Part shown: positions 1-7,311 of the stretch, piece by piece
Layout: every line of letters starts with the position of its first letter
How positions within the stretch are numbered: position 1 is the first letter of the stretch
Source: Xanthobacteraceae bacterium
Lineage (GTDB): Bacteria; Pseudomonadota; Alphaproteobacteria; Rhizobiales; Xanthobacteraceae
Assembly: GCA_030039655.1 (NCBI GenBank)
Contig: JASHVC010000634.1
Span: forward strand, 1 to 9,752
Direction: 5' to 3'
DNA: 9,752 nt
Program-made: the position numbers and the translations under genes
Notes under the pieces: generated by a model
What the model saw: only the letters and a program-made list of their open reading frames with translations
Databases searched by the model: none
What the model was told of the DNA's origin: nothing

Positions 1-1709
<1,709 letters not shown>

Positions 1710-1767
1710 GTTTCGGTGGTGAACCGCTCGGCCCCGGCCCAGCCGCTTTGCGGTGCCCTTGTGTAAA

Positions 1768-1773
1768 TGTCAA
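1768..1773 (-). promoter_or_regulatory. Possible -35 box upstream of pccA
   Basis: A perfect TTGACA on the minus strand lies in the 86-base gap before pccA. The -10 position 17 bases further on (CAAAGC) is poor, so this is only a weak candidate. If real, pccA would not depend wholly on readthrough from the upstream solute-binding gene. A 4-bp CCGC/GCGG hairpin (1744-1754) lies just downstream. Confidence 0.22.
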
Positions 1774-1795
1774 ATGCGGGGTGTGTGCCTCGGCT

Positions 1796-2791
1796 TCAGT
1801 CCACGTGGATATCAGCCTGCTCGATGATTGCGCGATAGCCGGAGAGCTCGTGCTTGATACGGGCATCGAGTTCGGCCGCGCTTGATGGAATGGTTACGAC
1901 GCCGCCTGCGGCGAACCGCTCTTTCACGTCGGGCATGGCGAGAATTTTGACAACTTCGGCACCGAGCTTATCGATGATCGGTTGCGGCGTCGCTTTAGGA
2001 GCGAGGAGCGCGGTCCAGTTCGACGCGTTCACACCCCTGACACCCTGCTCCTGCAGTGTCGGCCATTGCGGATCGAGGGCCGAGCGCTTGGCCATAGTGA
2101 CCGCCAGCACGCGAATCTTGCCGGCCTGTACGCCTGGGGCGACCGAGGAGCTCGCCAGAATACCAACCGGGATGTCACCTGCCATGAGCGCTTGCGCGGC
2201 GGGCGCGCCGCCCTTGTAGGGCACATGCACGAACTTGGTACCGGTGTTGAGCGCCATCCATTCCAGCACGATCTGATTGATGCTGCCGTAGCCGGGCGTG
2301 CAAACGCTGATCTCGTTTGGCTTAGCTTTGGCGGCAGCAATCACGTCGGCGACGGTCTTGTACGGCGTATCGATGTTGACCGCGAGCACAAGCGGCGCAT
2401 CGCTCACGGCCGTAATCGGCGCCAAGTCGCGCTCGACATCGTACGGCACCTTTTTGAACAGAACTGGATTAATAGCCACGTCGCCGCCCGTGGCCATGAC
2501 CACCGTATAGCCATCGGCGACCGACCGTACCGCGTCGGTCATGGCAATAAATCCATTACCGCCCGGACGGTTCTCGACCACCACCTGCTGGCCCCAAGCG
2601 TCGGTGATTTTTCCCCCGACAAGGCGCGCGGCAATGTCGGCAATGCCGCCCGGTGCGTACGGCACCAGGATGCGAATTGGCCGCACCGGATAGTCCTGCG
2701 CCCGCGACGGCAACGCGCTAACGGCGGTCAGGATAACTATAATGACAAGACGCGCGACATAATTCCGTTCGTTTCGCGCGACGCGTCTCAT
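1796..2791 (-). CDS. Bug/TctC-family periplasmic solute-binding protein (tripartite tricarboxylate transporter type)
   Basis: An exported ligand-binding protein of the Bug family, which captures small carboxylates or related solutes in the periplasm. From the start at 2791 it has 331 residues: an N-terminal signal peptide (basic start, hydrophobic 14-27, likely cleavage after SRA at 31), then the family hallmarks VPYAPGGIADIAAR (43-56), VVENRPGGNG (71-80) and HVPYKGGAPAAQ (189-200). The total is normal for the family. The frame is open back to 2923, but the ATG at 2791 puts the signal peptide at the N-terminus and has purine-rich GGGGAAA a few bases upstream. No TctA/TctB membrane genes are visible, so it is an orphan here, as is common for Bug proteins. 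The ligand cannot be read from sequence. It lies upstream of pccA on the same strand and may be co-transcribed with it. Confidence 0.9.
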   Translation of the reverse strand: MRRVARNERNYVARLVIIVILTAVSALPSRAQDYPVRPIRILVPYAPGGIADIAARLVGGKITDAWGQQVVVENRPGGNGFIAMTDAVRSVADGYTVVMATGGDVAINPVLFKKVPYDVERDLAPITAVSDAPLVLAVNIDTPYKTVADVIAAAKAKPNEISVCTPGYGSINQIVLEWMALNTGTKFVHVPYKGGAPAAQALMAGDIPVGILASSSVAPGVQAGKIRVLAVTMAKRSALDPQWPTLQEQGVRGVNASNWTALLAPKATPQPIIDKLGAEVVKILAMPDVKERFAAGGVVTIPSSAAELDARIKHELSGYRAIIEQADIHVD

Positions 2792-2840
2792 TCCAATTTC
2801 CCCATTCTCCCCGGCACCGATTGGCAGCTCAGCGATCCTA

Positions 2841-2854
2841 GCACGGATATGTGC
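2841..2854. repeat. Short inverted repeat in divergent region
   Basis: GCAC and GTGC arms of 4 bp flank the 6-base GGATAT. It lies about 50 bases upstream of the solute-binding gene start, a plausible place for a repressor or activator site, but it is short enough to occur by chance. Confidence 0.25.
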
Positions 2855-2895
2855 GACGCGAGCATCTGACTGCATTTGCGGAACGCGGCCTGTCA

Positions 2896-2918
2896 TGGCA
2901 GCGGTCGGGACCGCGCCA
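2896..2918. repeat. Long imperfect palindrome upstream of collagen-like gene
   Basis: The perfect arms GCGGTC (2901-2906) and GACCGC (2909-2914) around a GG centre extend outward by TGGC (2896-2899) and GCCA (2915-2918), with a single unpaired A at 2900. This gives ten paired positions in 23 bases. It ends six bases before a consensus TTGACA, so an operator is the simplest reading. A short RNA hairpin is the alternative. No T-run follows on either strand, so it does not look like a terminator. Confidence 0.5.
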
Positions 2919-2924
2919 AGCACG

Positions 2925-2953
2925 TTGACACCGCCATGCAGCGATGAAAACTT
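2925..2953 (+). promoter_or_regulatory. Candidate sigma-70 promoter for collagen-like gene
   Basis: A consensus -35 TTGACA (2925-2930) is followed at 16-17 bases by a poor -10 (AAAACT/AAACTT). The spacing and position, with 30 bases from the -10 to the ATG, fit the lipoprotein gene, but the weak -10 keeps this tentative. Confidence 0.3.
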
Positions 2954-2983
2954 TCCGGACCAGATTAGCGAAGGGGAAAACCG

Positions 2984-3349
2984 ATGCGCACATCACTCGT
3001 CGTGGTCGCCGTTGCGGCGTTCGCGCTCGCGGGCTGTTCGGGGCCGCAGGGTCCCGCCGGCCCGCAAGGGTCCGCTGGGCCGCAAGGGCCGGCAGGCCAA
3101 AAAGGCGACGCCGGTCTCGCCGGTCCGCCTGGTCCGCCCGGCCCTGCTGGGTCTACAGGGTTGCATCTCGTGCGGCATGACACGTGTGCCCCCAGCAACA
3201 ATTGCGACCTCAGCTGTAGTCCAGGCGAAGTCTTGGCAGCTGTGACCTGCCCCGGCGCGACTATCGTGATCTCGAACGACGGCGGCGTCGCATCGGCGGC
3301 ATGCAGCAACACGCCAGGACCGGCGCTGGCCCTATGCATGAAGCAATGA
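2984..3349 (+). CDS. Small collagen-like lipoprotein with a six-cysteine C-terminal domain
   Basis: A predicted membrane-anchored surface or periplasmic lipoprotein of 121 residues. A lipoprotein signal ends in the lipobox LAGC (15-18), with C18 as the lipidated cysteine. Directly after it come 13 perfect Gly-X-Y triplets (G20 to T58), rich in GPQ, GPA and GPP with one charged GQK-GDA pair, so a short trimeric collagen helix is expected. The C-terminal 62 residues carry six cysteines (68, 74, 78, 89, 107, 118), consistent with a compact domain held by up to three disulfides. The ATG is preceded by AAGGGG (2971-2976) at seven bases. Short collagen-like lipoproteins occur in Bradyrhizobium and relatives, as I recall, with no assigned function. 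The gene converges with the kinase/phosphatase gene, with 31 bases between them. I would not assign a role beyond an envelope structural or adhesive part. Confidence 0.85.
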   Translation: MRTSLVVVAVAAFALAGCSGPQGPAGPQGSAGPQGPAGQKGDAGLAGPPGPPGPAGSTGLHLVRHDTCAPSNNCDLSCSPGEVLAAVTCPGATIVISNDGGVASAACSNTPGPALALCMKQ

Positions 3350-3380
3350 TGATTGCAGGCGAGTGGACGCTCTCCGCGCC

Positions 3381-5090
3381 CTAATGGCGCAGCAGCAGCG
3401 TGAGCAAAAGGGCGAGCGCAAGCAGCGCTGACACGCCCTGCCAGAACAGGACGGGACGACGTTCGTAGAAAGTCTGCGGCCTGCGAACCGTTGGCGGTGC
3501 GCGCGCCGGTCCCATTTCCATCTCGACGGCAAATTCGGTCATGTCGTGAAAGCGTTCGGCTGGATCGATGGCAGTGGCTCGCCCGAGCACACCCTGCAAC
3601 CAAGCGGGCAAATCCGGACGCAATGAGGAAAGCGCCGTAGGCCTGGTCCGACGCGGCTGACTAGTGGCGTCGGGATTGCCGTAGGGATATTCCCCCGTGA
3701 AGGCGCGGAACATGGTGACGCCAAGCGCGTAAATGTCGGTTGCTTCGTTGCCCGGCTCGCCGGAGAACATTTCCGGTGCCATGTAGGCCGGCGTTCCGGG
3801 AATATTGGTGGGGGGAAAATCCTCCATTCCCGGAACGCGGACCACGCCCAGATCGATCAGTTTGAGCGATCCTTCGCTCTCAAGGATCACGTTGTCGGGT
3901 TTGATGTCGCGATGAATGATGCCAGCGCTGTGTAGCGCTGCCGCAGCACGGGCCAATCTGATCGTGATGTTGCGGCCCTCCTCGAGACCGATCGCGGGTC
4001 GGCGCCCCAGGCGCGTCTCGAGAAGTTCGCCGGGGTAGAGCGGCATGATCGTGTAGAGGCACGTCTGTCGTCCGGGCGGCAACTCGATCGTGCGGCCAAG
4101 CCATGGGCTGTGGACCCTTGCGCCGACCCACGCCTCACGCACGAACGCCGCGTGATAGATGGCCTCGCTCGCCACCTGCGGCTTCGGGAACTTCAGCACC
4201 ACCTCACCGCCCTCGACTTCATCGACAGCGCCAAACAGGCGAGTGTAGCGGCCGTCCGACACGAGAACTTTGAGCACGAAGCCGTCGACAGTCTCGCCCT
4301 CACTCGGCACCGGGATTAGAGGCAACCGCATGACGGCGGCGCCGACGTCGGCGGACGCTGCTGTCGGGAGATCGACGACGTCGACTACTAAAGCCGTACA
4401 GTTATCAGTACTGCCCGCTTGCAGCGCGGCGTTCACCAGCGCGCGAGCCGAAACATCGGAAGCAGAGCGCTCACGAATAACATCGGCGATGGCCTCCATG
4501 GGCAGAAAGGCGTGCACGCCGTCGCTGCAAAGGACAAACCGGTCATGACGAGCTAAAGGTTGCGTAGTGTAGTCGAGTGCCACTTCCGTCCCTACTCCCA
4601 ACGCGCGCGTGAGCACGTTCGACCGTTCGCCGCTGCCCTCGCGCACATGATCGATGGTCAAACTCGTGAGCCGTTCGCCGCGTAGCCGGTAAACCCGCGT
4701 GTCGCCCACATGCAGCACGTGCGCCACGCGCCCGCGAAGCACCAACGCCGTGAAGGTGCATCCCATCCCGGCCAGCTTGGCGTCACGCTGACCTTGGGCG
4801 TAAATCCAATTATTAAGTGAATTGAGGATTCGCGCGCCCGCGCGCCGCACTTCCATCGTCTCGGGCAGATCGCAAAAGCCATCGAGAAAGCCGCGTACCG
4901 CCATCTCGGCTGCGACGCGTCCTCCCTTCGCGCCACCAACACCGTCGGCTATCGCCGCAACAATGTCGCCACGCGGCTGCGGTAGTTCTGGTCCAAAGAC
5001 AGCGCCAGCAAAATCCTCGTTGCGCTCGCGCGGCCCGGTTTCCGAAGCGAAGCCGACGCTGGCTTTAACGCCGGAAGGGCGCTCCGGCAT
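3381..5090 (-). CDS. Bifunctional PP2C phosphatase / Ser-Thr protein kinase, C-terminally membrane-anchored
   Basis: A 569-residue chain with opposed activities. Residues 1-240 are a PP2C (PPM) phosphatase: RNED (23-26), ADGVGG (48-53), [10 protein letters not shown] (127-136), LCSDG (187-191) and STDN (227-230) supply the metal-binding aspartates D26, D49, D190 and D229. Residues 265-525 are a Hanks-type kinase: VAIK-type K300, probable helix-C E319, HRDIKPDN (393-400) with catalytic D395, DLG (413-415) in place of DFG, APE (438-440), and DIYALG (452-457). The glycine loop is degenerate ([10 protein letters not shown], 278-287). A hydrophobic stretch at 548-567 ending in RH looks like a tail anchor that holds both domains on the cytoplasmic face. 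Length and order fit the known bifunctional kinase/phosphatase family, which I recall near nitrate or ammonium uptake genes in proteobacteria. It lies 39 bases downstream of the small exported protein gene, probably in one operon. Its substrate is unknown; the ammonium transporter is an inferred candidate. Confidence 0.92.
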   Translation of the reverse strand: MPERPSGVKASVGFASETGPRERNEDFAGAVFGPELPQPRGDIVAAIADGVGGAKGGRVAAEMAVRGFLDGFCDLPETMEVRRAGARILNSLNNWIYAQGQRDAKLAGMGCTFTALVLRGRVAHVLHVGDTRVYRLRGERLTSLTIDHVREGSGERSNVLTRALGVGTEVALDYTTQPLARHDRFVLCSDGVHAFLPMEAIADVIRERSASDVSARALVNAALQAGSTDNCTALVVDVVDLPTAASADVGAAVMRLPLIPVPSEGETVDGFVLKVLVSDGRYTRLFGAVDEVEGGEVVLKFPKPQVASEAIYHAAFVREAWVGARVHSPWLGRTIELPPGRQTCLYTIMPLYPGELLETRLGRRPAIGLEEGRNITIRLARAAAALHSAGIIHRDIKPDNVILESEGSLKLIDLGVVRVPGMEDFPPTNIPGTPAYMAPEMFSGEPGNEATDIYALGVTMFRAFTGEYPYGNPDATSQPRRTRPTALSSLRPDLPAWLQGVLGRATAIDPAERFHDMTEFAVEMEMGPARAPPTVRRPQTFYERRPVLFWQGVSALLALALLLTLLLRH

Positions 5091-5129
5091 TACGGCTGCC
5101 CCGATTGCCTCATGGCAACAATTCCAGCG

Positions 5130-5498
5130 CTAGTTTTCCAGCTTGCAACGATCATGGAGGAAAAAGCCGCCGGTGCTTGACGCGGCGATTACCGTGAGAT
5201 TTCCGGATTTGCGATCAAGAGTATAGTTGCCCCCGTCGGCCCGGTCGCGCCATGAAATCTCGCTATCGCTGATGCGCGCCGGATTGCCATCGACGGTACT
5301 TCGGCCGTAGTCGATCCTGATCTGCCAGGTCACGCCGCTATAGGGGTTGGTGCAACTGACAGCAGTCTCGCCTTTTTGCGCTTGGGCGCTCATCGCCGGA
5401 ATACCGGCCGCCCCCGCGCCAACCAATGCCACCCATATGATATTGCGGCCTATTTTCCCAAGAACCCTTCTGCCTTCTTTATAGGCAACAGCATACAT
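5130..5498 (-). CDS. Small exported protein with two cysteines, unrecognised
   Basis: I do not recognise a family. From ATG 5498 it has 122 residues: a basic n-region (KEGRRVLGKIGR), a hydrophobic core (20-35) and a likely signal cleavage after MSAQA (36-40), leaving a mature part of about 82 residues. That part has only C49 and C118, near its two ends, so one disulfide closing the domain is likely. The composition is polar and looks beta-rich (TWQIRIDYG, NYTLDRKSGNLTVIAAS). The frame is open back to 5573, but GAGGGG (5508-5513 on the minus strand) sits nine bases before ATG 5498 and directly abuts an alternative ATG at 5507, which favours 5498. It is the first gene before the kinase/phosphatase and divergent from the ammonium transporter, so a sensing or accessory role in that module is possible but unproven. 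Confidence 0.72.
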   Translation of the reverse strand: MYAVAYKEGRRVLGKIGRNIIWVALVGAGAAGIPAMSAQAQKGETAVSCTNPYSGVTWQIRIDYGRSTVDGNPARISDSEISWRDRADGGNYTLDRKSGNLTVIAASSTGGFFLHDRCKLEN

Positions 5499-5524
5499 TT
5501 TAGTCATCCCCTCGAAGATACTCA

Positions 5525-5554
5525 ATATTTTCTTAGGGAAAGCCGCCCCGTCAA
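5525..5554 (-). promoter_or_regulatory. Candidate sigma-70 promoter for exported protein and kinase/phosphatase operon
   Basis: Read on the minus strand, TTGACG (5554-5549) is followed after 18 bases by AAATAT (5530-5525), placing transcription start just upstream of the gene at 5498. It lies back to back with the sigma-54 site for the transporter, 12 bases away, so the two promoters could interfere. Confidence 0.3.
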
Positions 5555-5566
5555 TGGCCACGTCGG

Positions 5567-5583
5567 CTGGCATAACTTTTGCG
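5567..5583 (+). promoter_or_regulatory. Sigma-54 (RpoN) promoter for the ammonium transporter
   Basis: CTGGCATAACTTTTGCG matches the -24/-12 consensus TGGCAC-N5-TTGCW with exact spacing: TGGCAT (5568-5573), five bases, then TTGC (5579-5582). The invariant GG and GC are present; the differences are C to T at the end of the -24 box and a final G instead of W. Transcription would start near 5594, leaving an 88-base leader before ATG 5682. Sigma-54 promoters are the known route by which NtrC activates ammonium transporter genes in nitrogen starvation. I found no convincing NtrC site upstream. Confidence 0.6.
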
Positions 5584-5604
5584 ACGTTTCCCCTCGCTTT
5601 ACCT

Positions 5605-5621
5605 GTGTGCGACCTGCACGC
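5605..5621 (+). repeat. Short inverted repeat in amt leader
   Basis: GTGTGC (5605-5610) and GCACGC (5616-5621) flank GACCT and pair over six positions, one of them a G-T wobble. It falls just downstream of the predicted sigma-54 start, so it could be an RNA hairpin or an operator. The signal is weak. Confidence 0.25.
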
Positions 5622-5681
5622 AGTGAGTATAGTTGCTTTGGGGCGGCAGCGTCACAAAGAGGCATTTTTGGGGGAAGGCAC

Positions 5682-7049
5682 ATGGCAGTAGAGCTAGCAC
5701 TCTTACCGTCGCACGACTGGCTTAATACTGGGGATAACGCCTGGCAGCTGGCGGCAGCAACTTTCGTCGGCTTGCAAAGCATTCCGGGGCTGACGGTTCT
5801 CTACGGCGGCATCGTCAAAAAGAAGTGGGCAATTAATTCCGCTTTCATGTCGATGTACGCTTTCGCGTCGGTCCTCGTCGTTTGGGTTCTGTTCGACTAC
5901 AACATGGCGTTTGGACCGCAATGGCTGTCAATCGGGGACCAGGGCTTCCTAGGCACGCCTAGCCTCGCGACCTCGGCCGCATTCACGCTTCAACAGGCAC
6001 AAATACCGGCAATTGCCACTTCGGGTGACGCTGCCGGCATGCCACCTCTCGCCTTTCCGATGGCGACACTGATATTCTTTCAGTTCGTCTTCGCGGCCAT
6101 CACCGTCATCATCCTAGCCGGCTCTCTGCTCGGCCGCATGAACTTTACAGCGTGGATGATCTTCTGCCCGGTGTGGATGACCCTCGTTTATACGGTCGGC
6201 GCATTCAGCCTATGGGGTGGCGGCTGGCTCGCTACTGCGGGTGCGGCGGACTTCTCGGGCGGCTACGTCATCCATCTTGCCGCCGGAACCTCGGGCTTCG
6301 TCGCCGCGTGGGTGATCGGTCCGCGGCTGCAAGCGGATCGAGATCACTTTCCACCTAACAGCTTGCTGGTCACGCTGATCGGCGCCGGCATCCTGTGGCT
6401 CGGCTGGAACGGCTTCAACGGCGGCGATCCGTACTTTGCCAACGAAGATGCAGGTGCGGCGGTGCTCAACACCAATACGGCCACCGCGACGGCTCTCCTC
6501 GTATGGACGTTGATGGACAAGATGGCCTACGGCAAACCGTCCGTGCTTGGCGCGGTTAACGGCATGATCGCTGGCCTGGTGGCGATTACTCCCGGCGCCG
6601 GTTTCGTTGACGGCTGGGGTGCGATCATCATCGGGATCGTCGCCGGCATCATCCCGTGGCTTTCTATGAACAAGTTGCAGAAGACCGCCTTTATGATGAA
6701 GGTTGACGACACGCTGAGCGTGTTCTCGACACATGGCGTCGCAGGCCTAACCGGCGGACTGCTCGTGGGTCTCCTCGCCAACCCCGCCATGCTGGAATAT
6801 ATTGCGACCGACAAACAGGCGCCCGGTTTCAGCGTGACTGGCTTGTTCTACGGCGATTCCGGTCATCAGTTCATGCTTCAGCTGGAGGCGGCGGCGTTCA
6901 TTATCGTGTTCAATGCGGTAATGACCTTCATCATCCTCAAGGTGATCGGCCTGATCGTACCGTTGCGCATGGATGAAGCGACGCTGAAAGTCGGTGACGA
7001 CGCGGTTCACGGCGAGACCGCCTACGCGATCGGCACCGAGGGCGAGTAG
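5682..7049 (+). CDS. amt: Ammonium transporter, Amt/MEP family, AMT2-like branch
   Basis: An inner-membrane channel-type protein for ammonium uptake, 455 residues with about 11 membrane helices, normal for the family; a trimer is expected. By alignment from memory with E. coli AmtB, the stacked gate phenylalanines are F137 and F245, the binding-site W148 is W178, D160 is D190 in GAADFSGG, and the twin pore histidines are H198 and H351. AmtB S219 at the outer ammonium site is D249 here (GWNGFNGGDPY). That motif and LNTNTATATALLVW recall plant AMT2 and its prokaryotic relatives. The cytoplasmic tail (about 430-455) keeps HGETAY and has threonines T434, T446 and T452 but no serine. The ATG at 5682 is chosen because GGGGGAAGG (5670-5678) precedes it; the frame is open further upstream, but the extra N-terminus is unlike any Amt. 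No glnK neighbour is visible. It is divergent from the kinase/phosphatase operon and probably sigma-54 controlled. Confidence 0.95.
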   Translation: MAVELALLPSHDWLNTGDNAWQLAAATFVGLQSIPGLTVLYGGIVKKKWAINSAFMSMYAFASVLVVWVLFDYNMAFGPQWLSIGDQGFLGTPSLATSAAFTLQQAQIPAIATSGDAAGMPPLAFPMATLIFFQFVFAAITVIILAGSLLGRMNFTAWMIFCPVWMTLVYTVGAFSLWGGGWLATAGAADFSGGYVIHLAAGTSGFVAAWVIGPRLQADRDHFPPNSLLVTLIGAGILWLGWNGFNGGDPYFANEDAGAAVLNTNTATATALLVWTLMDKMAYGKPSVLGAVNGMIAGLVAITPGAGFVDGWGAIIIGIVAGIIPWLSMNKLQKTAFMMKVDDTLSVFSTHGVAGLTGGLLVGLLANPAMLEYIATDKQAPGFSVTGLFYGDSGHQFMLQLEAAAFIIVFNAVMTFIILKVIGLIVPLRMDEATLKVGDDAVHGETAYAIGTEGE

Positions 7050-7057
7050 TCAACCTA

Positions 7058-7074
7058 GCGGGTCGCTGACCCGC
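7058..7074 (+). repeat. Hairpin just after amt
   Basis: The perfect 7-bp arms GCGGGTC and GACCCGC flank a GCT loop, nine bases after the amt stop codon. No T-run follows, so it is more likely a 3' stabilising structure than a terminator. Confidence 0.55.
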
Positions 7075-7084
7075 GCTCTCCATC

Positions 7085-7113
7085 GCCTGCGAGCGAGATG
7101 GCCGCTCGCAAGC
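7085..7113 (+). repeat. Second hairpin in the amt 3' region
   Basis: The arms TGCGAGCG (7088-7095) and CGCTCGCA (7103-7110) pair perfectly and are extended by GC/GC across one C-A mismatch. No T-run follows. With the hairpins on either side it forms a structured 3' region about 115 bases long. CCGCGCTCT occurs twice nearby (7071-7079 and 7120-7128). Confidence 0.5.
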
Positions 7114-7149
7114 ACGGGTCCGCGCTCTACTCCTCTCGCGCGGACCTTT

Positions 7150-7180
7150 GGCGGCCCCACCTTCGGGGCCGCCTTCTTTA
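7150..7180 (+). terminator. Rho-independent terminator downstream of amt
   Basis: A perfect 9-bp GC-rich stem, GGCGGCCCC (7150-7158) with GGGGCCGCC (7165-7173), closes the six-base loop ACCTTC and is followed by TTCTTTA. It lies 100 bases past the amt stop and ends that transcript before the phosphodiesterase gene. Confidence 0.85.
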
Positions 7181-7247
7181 TGCGACCACCACAAGTCGCC
7201 GGATTGCATTAATAACCGCCACTCTGCTCGAATGCGGCCTCCAGTGA

Positions 7248-7281
7248 TTGTCACATCGGCGTCATGCCCCACAGGCAAAAC
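7248..7281 (+). promoter_or_regulatory. PHO-box-like repeat upstream of phosphodiesterase
   Basis: TTGTCAC (7248-7254) and GCGTCAT (7259-7265) are separated by exactly four bases. Each matches the PhoB half-site CTGTCAT at five of seven positions, and TTGTCAC is itself a half-site of the E. coli phoA box. Ten bases downstream, CAAAAC (7276-7281) occupies the expected -10 place, though it is a weak match. The following gene encodes a phosphodiesterase, which fits phosphate control. The short motif keeps this tentative. Confidence 0.4.
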
Positions 7282-7311
7282 GGCCCTATTCCACACAGCG
7301 GGAGCTTTCCC

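Noticed and set aside
1982..2869. Plus-strand 295-codon frame opposite the solute-binding gene
   Set aside because: It is antisense to a gene with strong Bug-family motifs, and its composition is typical of a shadow frame.
2792..2923. N-terminal extension of the solute-binding protein
   Set aside because: It would bury the signal peptide 44 residues inside the protein.
3343..3356. GCAAT/ATTGC inverted repeat between the convergent genes
   Set aside because: The five-bp arms lie partly in the coding end of the collagen-like gene and no T-run follows, so it does not qualify as a terminator.
2965..3603. Minus-strand Pro/Gly-rich frame across the collagen-like gene
   Set aside because: The repeats are the complement of the Gly-X-Y codons; the frame also overlaps the kinase gene end and has no credible start.
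5376..5681. N-terminal extension of the ammonium transporter by 102 codons
   Set aside because: It overlaps the divergent gene and both promoters, is unlike any Amt, and the ATG at 5682 has a good Shine-Dalgarno.
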